Assembly: GCA_903888765.1 (NCBI GenBank)
Contig: CAISVF010000251.1
Coordinates: forward strand, 1-44,723
Reading direction: 5' to 3'
Source of the DNA: an uncultured Verrucomicrobia subdivision 3 bacterium
GTDB taxonomy: Bacteria > Verrucomicrobiota > Verrucomicrobiia > Limisphaerales > UBA11358
DNA length: 44,723 nt
The position numbers and the translations under genes are program-made. The notes beneath the pieces are model-generated. The model was not told the DNA's origin. It did not search any database and saw only the letters and a list, made by a program, of their open reading frames with translations. Positions 8,350 to 16,263 of this stretch are shown piece by piece. The number at the start of each line of letters is the position of its first letter. Within the stretch, counting starts at the first letter, position 1.

Positions 8350-9354
8350 ATGAATTCTAATCCACATGTAGCCGTGGTTGGCGCGACGGGCGCAGTTGGC
8401 ATTGAAATGATCAAGACGCTGGAGAAAAGAAACTTTCCAGTCGGCAAATTGACGTTGCTTGCGTCGGCCCGTTCGGTTGGAAAGAAGTTGAAGTTTCGCG
8501 GGGCCGATATTGCGGTCACAGAACTTACCAAAGACTCATTTGCCGGCATAGACATTGCGCTGTTTAGTGCGGGCGGAAGTATTTCCAAGGAGTTCGCCCC
8601 GATCGCCGCCCGGGCTGGCTGCGTCGTGGTGGATAATTCCAGCGCGTTCCGGCAGGATCCGGATGTGCCGCTCGTGGTGCCGGAGATCAACGCCGCGGAT
8701 GTGAAATGGCACAAAGGCATTCTCGCCAATCCGAACTGCACCACGGCGATCACGCTGATGGCGCTGTACCCGCTGCATCAGGCATTTGGCGTAAAACGGA
8801 TTTTTGCGTCCAGTTATCAGGCCGTGAGCGGCACGGGAGCAAAAGCGATAGAAGAATTGGAGCGGCAAGTGGGGCAGATTGTTCGCCATGAGCCCGTGAC
8901 AAAAGAAGTTTATCCGCACCAGATCGCGTTTAATGTGCTGCCGCAGGTGGACTCCTTTTTACCGACGGGTTATACCAAGGAAGAAATGAAGATGGAGAAT
9001 GAGGGGCGCAAAATCATGCACCATGCCTCCTTCCGGGCCAGCGTTACCTGCGTGCGCGTGCCGGTGTACCGCTCGCATTCCATAGCCGTGAGTGCGGAAT
9101 TTGAAAAGCCAGTGTCGCTCGAGGCCGCCCGTGCGGTTTTGAAGCAGGCCCCCGGGCTGGATGTGGTGGATGAGCCGGAGAACAAGAAGTATCCCATGCC
9201 GCTATTCACTTCGGAAAAATACAATTGTGAAGTGGGCCGGCTTCGCCTGGATTGCGCTCTGGAAAATGGTTTGTGCTTCTGGGTGAGCGGGGATCAACTG
9301 CTCAAAGGCGCGGCCCTCAATGCCGTACAGATTGCCGAAGAATTAATCAAATAG
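8350..9354 (+). CDS. asd: Aspartate-semialdehyde dehydrogenase
   Basis: A 334-aa enzyme, usual length, that reduces aspartyl phosphate to aspartate semialdehyde with NADPH in lysine/diaminopimelate, threonine and methionine synthesis. The nucleotide-binding loop is VVGATGAVGIEM. The catalytic Cys130 is in ANPNCTTAI, the loop SSYQAVSGTGAKA follows, and RVPVYRSHS carries the conserved His. ATG 8350 gives the standard N-terminus NSNPHVAVVGATG; the in-frame codon at 8317 lies between the -35 and -10 of the predicted promoter and is rejected. It has its own promoter and terminator, so it is probably monocistronic. Confidence 0.97.
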   Translation: MNSNPHVAVVGATGAVGIEMIKTLEKRNFPVGKLTLLASARSVGKKLKFRGADIAVTELTKDSFAGIDIALFSAGGSISKEFAPIAARAGCVVVDNSSAFRQDPDVPLVVPEINAADVKWHKGILANPNCTTAITLMALYPLHQAFGVKRIFASSYQAVSGTGAKAIEELERQVGQIVRHEPVTKEVYPHQIAFNVLPQVDSFLPTGYTKEEMKMENEGRKIMHHASFRASVTCVRVPVYRSHSIAVSAEFEKPVSLEAARAVLKQAPGLDVVDEPENKKYPMPLFTSEKYNCEVGRLRLDCALENGLCFWVSGDQLLKGAALNAVQIAEELIK

Positions 9355-9389
9355 CCGGCTCGGGTCAGGCAAACAGAAGTTTACGTCAG

Positions 9390-9431
9390 CAGCCGAAAGC
9401 GGGGAGTTCCCGGTTTTCGGCTGTTTTCTTT
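9390..9431 (+). terminator. Intrinsic terminator of asd
   Basis: A 15-bp stem with one mismatch and one G·U pair (9390-9404 with 9409-9423), a 4-nt loop, then TTTTCTTT. It lies 36 bp after the asd stop codon. Confidence 0.8.
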
Positions 9432-9519
9432 CACCCTGCGATTTTTTGACCATCGGTCGGACTTTCAAGAGGTTTAGTTACAAATAATTTGTGGCTGCCG
9501 GGTTTTTACTATCAGGGCA

Positions 9520-9589
9520 CCTCTTTTTGAAAGCGCCGCCTCTTTTTGAAAGCGCCGCCTCTTTTTGAAAGCGCCGCCTCTTTTTGACG
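9520..9589. repeat. 19-bp tandem repeat, about 3.7 copies
   Basis: The unit CCTCTTTTTGAAAGCGCCG is repeated exactly at 9520-9538, 9539-9557 and 9558-9576. A partial fourth copy matches for 12 bases from 9577. The array is intergenic, 13 bp beyond the 3' end of rnhC and about 90 bp after the asd terminator. Perfect copy identity suggests recent slippage, so copy number probably varies between strains. Confidence 0.92.
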
Positions 9590-9601
9590 TTACTCTGGCA
9601 G

Positions 9602-10570
9602 TTATGAGGACTTTTTTCGCCACTCCATTTTTGGCGGCTCGGGCAGTCCTTGAGCCCGCAACGCGGTGCGGAAATGGGTTTTGGCAACCAGCCCGAGCTG
9701 ATCTGCCCCGCGTTGCGCGACCAGTTCTTTCGCCGCAGTATCTACTGTGCCGCCGGCACCTTTCGGGAATTTCATCTGAAACTGGTGCTCCAGTTTTGCC
9801 AGGCCTTGCACAAAGCCGTCGCGAGCCAGAATGGAGGCGGCGGCCACGGCGATGTCGGTTTCGGCCTTGTGGCGTTGGACCAACTGGATCTCCCGGCCCG
9901 CGGTCATCAGGGCTTTTTCGATCACACTCTTACTTGCGGCGAATTGATCGCTGATGGCTTTCACGGGGGGAGGATTCATTTGATAGCGCTTGCCCATGAG
10001 GTTTTCAATTACGCGCGCATGACCCCAGGCGAGCAGGGTATTGACGCTTTTCATCTTGTGATAAAGACGGTTGTAGGCTTCATTGCCGACCACCACGAGA
10101 TCCGTCACGCAACCGGGCGTGTGACGGATGAGTTCCGCCAGGTCGGAAATCTTCTTGTCGCTGGAAATGTTTTTGGAATCCCGGATGCCGGCATCTTTCC
10201 ATGCGGCCAACACGCGCTCGTTTACATAGACGCCGGCGATGCAGAGCGGGCCGAAAAAATCGCCCTTGCCGCTTTCATCCACCCCGATGCGTGGGAGCAG
10301 CAATTCCGGATTCAGGACGGTTTCGTATCCCAGTTTGGCCTCCTGCAAAATTTCCGGCTCCAGGAGAAATTCCACAAATTCGCCGGTTCCCTTGCCTTGG
10401 ACCACCAGTTTGCCGCTCTGGTAAAAGACAAGGTTCGTCTTGGCGGATTCGTAAGCGAAGCGCGCATGTGGCACCGTGCGCGGCTGCCAATGGCGCGCTT
10501 GGAGTGCGGCGTCAAGTTTGGCAGCTTGCGCCTCGGTGAGCTTGCAGGTATGCAGGGACAGCGGTTTCAC
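9602..10570 (-). CDS. rnhC: Ribonuclease HIII
   Basis: A 322-aa nuclease that cuts the RNA strand of RNA-DNA hybrids during replication and repair. The first 80 residues form the TBP-like substrate-binding domain that separates HIII from HII. The catalytic domain starts RIGVDESGKGDFFGPL, with Asp98 and Glu99; the D-E pair is the HIII hallmark. IRDSKNISS (Asp131) and HKAETDIAVAAASILAR complete the active site. The start is GTG at 10570. The ATG slightly upstream is out of frame and runs into a stop. It is divergent from the exchanger gene and converges with asd across the 19-bp repeat array. Confidence 0.95.
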   Translation of the reverse strand: MKPLSLHTCKLTEAQAAKLDAALQARHWQPRTVPHARFAYESAKTNLVFYQSGKLVVQGKGTGEFVEFLLEPEILQEAKLGYETVLNPELLLPRIGVDESGKGDFFGPLCIAGVYVNERVLAAWKDAGIRDSKNISSDKKISDLAELIRHTPGCVTDLVVVGNEAYNRLYHKMKSVNTLLAWGHARVIENLMGKRYQMNPPPVKAISDQFAASKSVIEKALMTAGREIQLVQRHKAETDIAVAAASILARDGFVQGLAKLEHQFQMKFPKGAGGTVDTAAKELVAQRGADQLGLVAKTHFRTALRAQGLPEPPKMEWRKKSS

Positions 10571-10706
10571 GGAAAAAGCATATCCATAAAACCAGCCAAG
10601 GGCACAAAGTTTTTCTTGCCGTCATTCCGGGACGAGTCAGTGCGGAAAAGGCTTTTGGTGGCAAGGTTTTTGTCGCGTGGAAAAACTTTTGGCTTAAACT
10701 GGCTGG

Positions 10707-11720
10707 GTGTTGAATCCGTTCATTCATTGGATCGAAGCCAAAGGGCATTGGGCTCCCTGGCTGTTCGTGGCGCTGTTTCTCGCCGCGTCCCTGGTGATGA
10801 TCTGGCGGCTGGAAGCGATGAGTGCCCGCGGATTTGAGGGGACGATACTAGGGACGCTGGTGATGCCGTACTGTTCGGGCATGGGCAACCTGATCTTTGC
10901 TTTCATTCTGGCCCAAGCGGGTGGCTCTGGCGCCGAGGTGATGACGAATTCTCTCGTCAACAATGTGACCAACATGACCCTGGTGCTTGGGCTGCCGGCC
11001 ATCATCTGGGGGATGAACGTGATTCCCGGAAAGAAACCGGAGGTCCGACCAAAGAAAAACCGGCCGGGTGACAGTGCTCCGGAGTTGAACCGGCTGACTT
11101 TACTGTTGACGCTGTTGGCGGTGGTATTTTTCACCGGTGCCGTCTGGGCACTGGGGCGCAAAGGTCACTTGGATTTTAACGATGGTCTCGTCCTGGTGGG
11201 GCTGTTTCTGTTCTGGCAATGTTTCCATGTATTTGAAGTGCTAAAGTCCAATGTGCGGTTGGGCAAATCGGTTTTTGGTTGGATGCTGCCGGTGGACCTG
11301 GCCTTGCTGGCGGCAGGCGCATACGCGATTTACGCTAGCACCGGCTGGCTGGTGGAATGGCTAATGCACCGGCACGCCGGATGGATTAGTGTGAAATATC
11401 TGGGCTGGTTGAGTGGTTGGTTGATGGTGCTGCCCAATGCGGTTCTGGCTTTTTATTACGGCTGGCGTCGGCAGCCGGAGGTGGTTTACACGTCACAAGT
11501 GGGTGACGCTCATGTGTCCATTCCCCTTTGCCTGGGTATTTTTGCATTGTATCACCCCATGGCCATGCCGCCCTGTTTTCATGCCGGCATGATCATTTTG
11601 CTGGGAGCGACGCTCGTGCATTTTTTGTTTGTGGCGATTTTTGGCCGCTTGCCCCGGCTGGCGGGTCTTATGCTCGTGGCCGGCTATGCCTATTTTATTT
11701 GGAAAGGATTGGTGGGCTGA
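10707..11720 (+). CDS. CaCA-like sodium/calcium exchanger family membrane protein
   Basis: A 337-aa protein with about ten hydrophobic segments and two regions that align with the alpha repeats of cation/Ca2+ exchangers. Repeat 1 is near SGMGNLIFAF...TNSLVNNVTNMTLVLG. Repeat 2 is near MVLPNAVLAFYYGW...TSQVGDAHVSIPLCLG. The usual ion-binding Glu of both repeats (in S-x-P-E-L) is replaced by Asn, so the transported ion or coupling may differ from the classical family. A loop rich in Lys/Arg/Pro (PGKKPEVRPKKNRPGD) separates the halves. The start is GTG 10707 or TTG 10710. The downstream carotenoid-type gene follows after 84 bp in the same direction. Family assignment is by pattern only. Confidence 0.65.
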   Translation: MLNPFIHWIEAKGHWAPWLFVALFLAASLVMIWRLEAMSARGFEGTILGTLVMPYCSGMGNLIFAFILAQAGGSGAEVMTNSLVNNVTNMTLVLGLPAIIWGMNVIPGKKPEVRPKKNRPGDSAPELNRLTLLLTLLAVVFFTGAVWALGRKGHLDFNDGLVLVGLFLFWQCFHVFEVLKSNVRLGKSVFGWMLPVDLALLAAGAYAIYASTGWLVEWLMHRHAGWISVKYLGWLSGWLMVLPNAVLAFYYGWRRQPEVVYTSQVGDAHVSIPLCLGIFALYHPMAMPPCFHAGMIILLGATLVHFLFVAIFGRLPRLAGLMLVAGYAYFIWKGLVG

Positions 11721-11804
11721 AGCCCTGCCGGCGACCAATCCAGGTAAATATTAAAATTTCGGGTTTGCCCGCCGCCCGGTTTTTCGCCAATTTTCATACT
11801 GCCC

Positions 11805-12593
11805 ATGGCCCCTCCAATTTCAAAAATTACTAATACCTTGCACTGGACCCTGACGGGTGGGTTGACAGCCGCCGTCATCTGCTCGGTCGCCCTGCCGAGC
11901 TTGGCCGACAAACTGGATCCGCTGATTCTGGTGCTCGCCGCCCTGGCAAGTATTACCGCCCTGACCCGGCAGTTGCCGGTGGAAAGTGTGGCGTTTGCTG
12001 CCCTGGTAACCGCCCTGATTGGCGGGGCGGCGCATGGATTGACTGCCCGGACCGGACTCCCGTTCGGACCGGTGATTTTCAACGACACGGCCGGGCCGAA
12101 ATTATTTAATAGCGTTCCCTGGACTCTGCCGCTGTTATGGGTGGTGGTGGTTTTCAATTCGCGCGGTGTTGCGCGGCTGGTATTACGCCCGTGGCGCAAG
12201 GTGAAAAATTACGGTTTCTGGTTGATTGGCTTCACCGCGTTTCTGGTGGGCCTCTTTGATTTGGCACTGGAGCCTTTTGCCGGACCGGCAAAGCACTTCT
12301 GGCGCTGGCAGCCGACGAAACTATTGGTCGCCTGGCACGGGGCGTCGCCGATGGTGCCGGTGGGCTGGCTGTTTATTTCCCTGGTTATCCTTGGTTTTGT
12401 CACGCCCTACCTGATAAAAAAGCAGCCGGGCCGATCCAGCGTACCTGATTTCGCTCCGCTGTTATTGTGGCTCGGGGCGCTGGTCTATTTTGCCCTGGCA
12501 GCGGGGCGGCTGGAATTGTGGACGGCGGTGGCGCTGGATCTTGGCCTAGCCGTTTGTGTGGCCATTGGTGCGTATCGCGGTGCGAGGTGGTAA
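11805..12593 (+). CDS. CruF/DUF422-like carotenoid biosynthesis membrane protein
   Basis: A 262-aa protein with about seven to eight membrane segments. The central part GLTARTGLPFGPVIFNDTAG followed by LFNSVPWTLPLLWVVVVFNS fits the pattern of the carotenoid 1,2-hydratase family (CruF, bacterioruberin hydratase; COG2324). There the G-x-P-F-G-P loop precedes a V-P-W-x-x-P-x-x-W helix, and LFDLALEPFAG matches the later D-x-x-x-D/E-P element. Known members add water to psi ends of acyclic carotenoids. No other carotenoid gene is in view, so the actual substrate is unknown. The stop codon directly abuts that of the convergent CNNM gene with no base between them. Confidence 0.6.
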   Translation: MAPPISKITNTLHWTLTGGLTAAVICSVALPSLADKLDPLILVLAALASITALTRQLPVESVAFAALVTALIGGAAHGLTARTGLPFGPVIFNDTAGPKLFNSVPWTLPLLWVVVVFNSRGVARLVLRPWRKVKNYGFWLIGFTAFLVGLFDLALEPFAGPAKHFWRWQPTKLLVAWHGASPMVPVGWLFISLVILGFVTPYLIKKQPGRSSVPDFAPLLLWLGALVYFALAAGRLELWTAVALDLGLAVCVAIGAYRGARW

Positions 12594-13895
12594 TCAACCT
12601 CTTCGCGATAGCTTTAGTTTCGCCACGCGGGTTTCATCCATGGCTTCCACTCGCAGGTCAAACTGATTCACGCTCAGGAGATCGCCGGCCTTGGGAAAAC
12701 CTCCCAGGGTTTCGGTGACCCAGCCGCTGGCGGTCGTGGTGTTTTCGCCATGGGGGACCGGGCCGATGATTTTTTCCAGCTCATGCAGTGCCAGCGTCCC
12801 GGCTGCCTCCCATGCATTTTCGTCCAGTCGTACCAGTTCGGAAGTCTCGGAGTCAAATTCGTCTTGAATTTGGCCGACCAGCGCCTCGATCGTGTTTTCC
12901 AGGGTTACCACCCCGACGGTGCCGCCGAATTCGTCCACGACCACGGCAAAGTGCAATTTGCGGTCGAGGAAGCGCCGCAGCAGCCGGTCGAGCGGCGCGG
13001 TTTCCGGAACATAAAATAATTTTCGCGCCACCGGCAGCAGGTCGGCGGCCACCTTCGCCCGGCGGCGCCAGGCATATAAATCCTTGATATGAACCACGCC
13101 CAGAGTCTTATCCAGATTGCCATCGGCGCAGACTGGAAAACGCGAATAACGGGTTTTTTCCGCCAGCGCGAGGCATTCTGCCATGGTCGCGGTGGTGGCG
13201 AAGGCGGTTATTTCGTTGCGCGGGCGCATGACTTCCCGCGCGGTCCGGTGGCGGAGGTCCAGCGCGTTGAGCATCAAATCGCGCCGGTCAGCCGAGCCCT
13301 GCGCGGAAGCCAGTACGAGACGAAGTTCCTCCTCGGAATGATTATCGTGCTGTTCCGCATGGCTCAACCCAAGCCGGTGCAGGATAAATTGCGATGAGCG
13401 GTGCAGCACCCAGATGAACGGATAGGAGATACGATAAAACCAGTCCAGCGGACCGGCTGTCCACAGAGCGGTGGGCAGGGTGCGCCGCAGGGCGATGGCT
13501 TTTGGCACCAGCTCGCCGGCAATGATCAGCAGGTAGCAATTCACCAAAAAACCCACGATGATGGCTATGGTGCTTTGGGTGCTCGCATCCGCAATGCGCA
13601 ACAACGAAAACAGCGGCTCCAGCAGGGCGCGGAACACGGGTTCAACCAGCACCCCCATGGCCATGCTCGCCAGGGTGATGCCGAACTGCGTAGCGCCGAT
13701 GTAGGCGTCAATATGGGCGACAATATGCCGGGCTTTAGCCGCCCGCCGGTGACCGCGCGTCGCGAGGGATGCCAGCTGGGTGTCACGAATGCGCACGAAG
13801 GCCAGCTCGGCGGCGACAAAAAATGCATTCAGCATCACCAGCAGTATGACTGCCAGTAGTTTGAACGCATCATCCAGGAGGGCGGAATAGTTCAC
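12594..13895 (-). CDS. CNNM/CorC (HlyC) family transporter, third of three
   Basis: A 433-aa protein with the full domain order of the family. The CNNM/DUF21 membrane domain has about four helices (LLAVILLVMLNAFFVAAELA, QFGITLASMAMGVL). A CBS pair follows, introduced by REVMRPRNEI and containing VVVDEFGGTVGVVTLENTIE, and the C-terminal CorC_HlyC domain ends the protein. Family members move or sense Mg2+ or other divalent cations; older annotations as haemolysins are misleading. The start is GTG 13895, overlapping the previous stop as GTGA, so translation is probably coupled to the upstream gene. It is the last gene of a three-paralogue operon. Confidence 0.9.
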   Translation of the reverse strand: MNYSALLDDAFKLLAVILLVMLNAFFVAAELAFVRIRDTQLASLATRGHRRAAKARHIVAHIDAYIGATQFGITLASMAMGVLVEPVFRALLEPLFSLLRIADASTQSTIAIIVGFLVNCYLLIIAGELVPKAIALRRTLPTALWTAGPLDWFYRISYPFIWVLHRSSQFILHRLGLSHAEQHDNHSEEELRLVLASAQGSADRRDLMLNALDLRHRTAREVMRPRNEITAFATTATMAECLALAEKTRYSRFPVCADGNLDKTLGVVHIKDLYAWRRRAKVAADLLPVARKLFYVPETAPLDRLLRRFLDRKLHFAVVVDEFGGTVGVVTLENTIEALVGQIQDEFDSETSELVRLDENAWEAAGTLALHELEKIIGPVPHGENTTTASGWVTETLGGFPKAGDLLSVNQFDLRVEAMDETRVAKLKLSRRG

Positions 13896-14881
13896 AATTG
13901 TACCTCCCCGAACATCAGCTTTAAAATGTCTTCCAGCGCCACCACCCCGGCTTCGCTTCGATCACGTGCCAGCACGATGGCCAGCCTCTGTCCGGCGCGT
14001 TGCAGTTGCCGCAGGGCGATTTCCAGGCGCGTGTCTTCATCCAGGAACAGGGCGGGCGACAGAAATTCAGCTGCTGGCCGACTTTCGTCCAGGGTTTCGC
14101 GGAATAAAAGCTGGTTTACCTCCAGCATCCCGGCGATGCGGCGTTGGCCGTCGCGCCATTCCCAGACCGGCAGCCTTGACAGGTTTTTCTGGCGTGCCAG
14201 CGCCAGCGCCTCGCGCAACGGAGCATCGGCGGCCACGGAAAAAGCTTTGGCCAGCGGCACGGTAATCTGCGTTACGGTGAAATGCTGCAAATCCAGCACG
14301 CGATTGATCATCGCATGCTCCTCGGTTGTGAGGGCTTGGGCTGCCTCGGCCATTACGGCCCGCATTTCCTCACGGTTGCCGAATAGCCGGCCGGTGAAGA
14401 CCCGCGTCCCGGTCCACCGCAGCATGATCTGTGACACTCCTTCCATCAGGAAAACCACCGGACTGAGCCCTATGCTCACTAGTCGGAAAATTTTTGCTGC
14501 CTTCAGGCATAGCCGGTTCGGATAGGAGCGGAACAGCATTTTGGGCAGCAGGTCGAAAAATGCATAAAATACAAAGACGGACAGGGCCAGCAGGAAGATG
14601 ATCAGGTATAAGCGGCCTTCAAAGTGTTCGTGGAGCTGTTCAATCGCCCAGCCGAGTATGAGAAAATTCACCAGCGTGTTGCCCACGAGGATCGTCCAAA
14701 GAAATTTTTCCGGTTGTTCCAGAAAGCCATGAAGGATTTGTGCCTGGCGGTTGCCCAGCCGCGCCAGCCGCCGCACGCGCAGCCGGTTCAAGGCAAACAC
14801 CCCCGCTTCCATGCCGGAAAGCAGGAACGACAGCAGCAGGCAGCACAGCAATGCGAACAGGGATGTCAGTAGGCCGCTCAT
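13892..14881 (-). CDS. CNNM family protein lacking the CorC_HlyC domain, second of three
   Basis: About 329 aa from ATG 14881, which overlaps the upstream stop as ATGA; an ATG two codons earlier (14887) is also possible. The membrane domain is clear (LTSLFALLCCLLLSFLLSGMEAGVFALN, LLGNTLVNFLI-like region). The CBS pair follows but its entry motif is changed: VTQITVPLAKAFSV replaces the usual R-D-V-M-x-P-R. The protein stops right after the second CBS (VVALEDILKLMFGEVQL), so the C-terminal domain present in both neighbours is missing. The frame is intact and the overlaps are tight, so this looks like a functional shortened subunit rather than decay. A hetero-oligomer with its neighbours is an inference. 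Confidence 0.85.
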   Translation of the reverse strand: MSGLLTSLFALLCCLLLSFLLSGMEAGVFALNRLRVRRLARLGNRQAQILHGFLEQPEKFLWTILVGNTLVNFLILGWAIEQLHEHFEGRLYLIIFLLALSVFVFYAFFDLLPKMLFRSYPNRLCLKAAKIFRLVSIGLSPVVFLMEGVSQIMLRWTGTRVFTGRLFGNREEMRAVMAEAAQALTTEEHAMINRVLDLQHFTVTQITVPLAKAFSVAADAPLREALALARQKNLSRLPVWEWRDGQRRIAGMLEVNQLLFRETLDESRPAAEFLSPALFLDEDTRLEIALRQLQRAGQRLAIVLARDRSEAGVVALEDILKLMFGEVQL

Positions 14882-16098
14882 TTCCATTGTTGCACCAGCA
14901 GTTCGCGCACCCGTCGTTCATCGGTGACTTGCGCGGTGAGTTTCAACCCGGCAAACAGGGCGGTTTCACCCGTATCCGGCACCACGCCAAGGAGGTGGGT
15001 GAGCAGACCGCCCATGGTTTCTACCTCGGCAATTTCCGGCAGGGCGGGGTATTCGCGGCGGAAATCATCCAGCCGCATGGTACCGTTCACCCGCCAACGG
15101 CCCGGCGCCAGTTTTTCCAGGACAAATCGCTGCGGTCCGGAGGTGGCCCGAATCCGGCCTACGATGCCACCGAGGATGTCTTCCATGGTTACCAACCCGG
15201 CGGCGCAGCCAAATTCATCCAGCACGATGGCCAGGCCGCGCTGTTGTTTCTGCAGGGCGCGGAACAGTTGCAGCAGATTCATGGATTCCGGTACGAACGA
15301 GGGAAATTCGATCACTTCCGCCAGATCGGCCTGCGGATCCAGGAGCAGCGCTCGCGTATTCAGGATGCCGACTATGGTATCCGGCGTTTCATCATAGATC
15401 GGTATCCGGCGATGCTTGAATGCCCGTGCGGCCGCGAGCATTTCCGCCACGCTAGCTTCGTCGGAGATACACGTCATGTTGGCGCGTGGGCGCATTACGT
15501 CGCGGGCGGTGCGGCGGTCGAGGTGGATGATTTGCAGGATGATTTCACGTTCCGCTTCCTCCAGAGTGCCCTGTTGCCAGGCGAGTTCGAGCAGTTCTTG
15601 ATATTCTGCCTCGGTTACGGCAGCGGGGGGGGCCGCTTTAGCCGCCGCTTTTTTTAAAATGGCGGCATTCGTCCACTGGGCGGCCCGGTAAAATGGTTTG
15701 GTGATTTTTCGGAAAGCCAGCAGCGGCCACGCCACGCGGAGCGCCCAGTACACCGGTTGCCTTACGGCCAGGGTTTTGGGCAGCACCTCACAGCCTAGCA
15801 ACACCAGCGCAGCCACGGCCAGCATCGTGATGGCGAGTGCCCAGTGCGCGTCAAAGACCATGCGCAGCGCGGCGGCCAGGATAACGGCATTCGCGAAGGT
15901 GTTGCCGAGCGCCAGAGTGGCCAGCAAATCCTGCGGCCGCTCCAGCAATTCGGTGACGATTTTTCCGGCGCGGGTGTTTTTTTCGGCGAGGGGAGCGAGC
16001 TGCCATTTACTCAGTGAAAACAGGGCGGTCTCCGCCAGCGCGAAGAAGAAACTCGCGCCCGCGAAGATCAGCATCGCCAAAACCATCGCTGTTTCCAC
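14878..16098 (-). CDS. CNNM/CorC (HlyC) family transporter, first of three
   Basis: A 406-aa protein with the CNNM membrane domain (MLIFAGASFFFALAETALFS, LLATLALGNTFANAVILAAA). The CBS pair is entered by ARDVMRPRANMTC and contains IVLDEFGCAAGLVTMEDIL, followed by a C-terminal CorC_HlyC domain. A linker KKAAAKAAPPAA separates membrane and CBS parts. It is a probable divalent-cation (Mg2+) efflux or homeostasis protein of the inner membrane. It is the promoter-proximal gene of the three-gene operon; its stop overlaps the start of the next gene by 4 bp. The 165 bp upstream, after the EamA gene, hold no clear terminator. Confidence 0.9.
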   Translation of the reverse strand: METAMVLAMLIFAGASFFFALAETALFSLSKWQLAPLAEKNTRAGKIVTELLERPQDLLATLALGNTFANAVILAAALRMVFDAHWALAITMLAVAALVLLGCEVLPKTLAVRQPVYWALRVAWPLLAFRKITKPFYRAAQWTNAAILKKAAAKAAPPAAVTEAEYQELLELAWQQGTLEEAEREIILQIIHLDRRTARDVMRPRANMTCISDEASVAEMLAAARAFKHRRIPIYDETPDTIVGILNTRALLLDPQADLAEVIEFPSFVPESMNLLQLFRALQKQQRGLAIVLDEFGCAAGLVTMEDILGGIVGRIRATSGPQRFVLEKLAPGRWRVNGTMRLDDFRREYPALPEIAEVETMGGLLTHLLGVVPDTGETALFAGLKLTAQVTDERRVRELLVQQWK

Positions 16099-16263
16099 AC
16101 GGCCAGCTTATACTCAAACGGTTCGCCAGAAAAGGGCAATTCCGCCGCTCGTTCGTTTGGACCGGGCAGGGGGCGCCTTCAGCCTCTGAGTGCCATAATC
16201 AGGGCTGCTGGTTGTTCTTTACTGATTCCGAGCGCAGTCCGAATTCCCCGGAAGATGAAAGCC

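Noticed and set aside
9520-9589. CRISPR array
   Set aside because: The 19-bp units are directly contiguous without spacers, and there are no cas genes.
9650-10837. 395-aa open frame on the plus strand
   Set aside because: It is antisense to rnhC and then runs into the exchanger gene in another frame; no recognisable domain.
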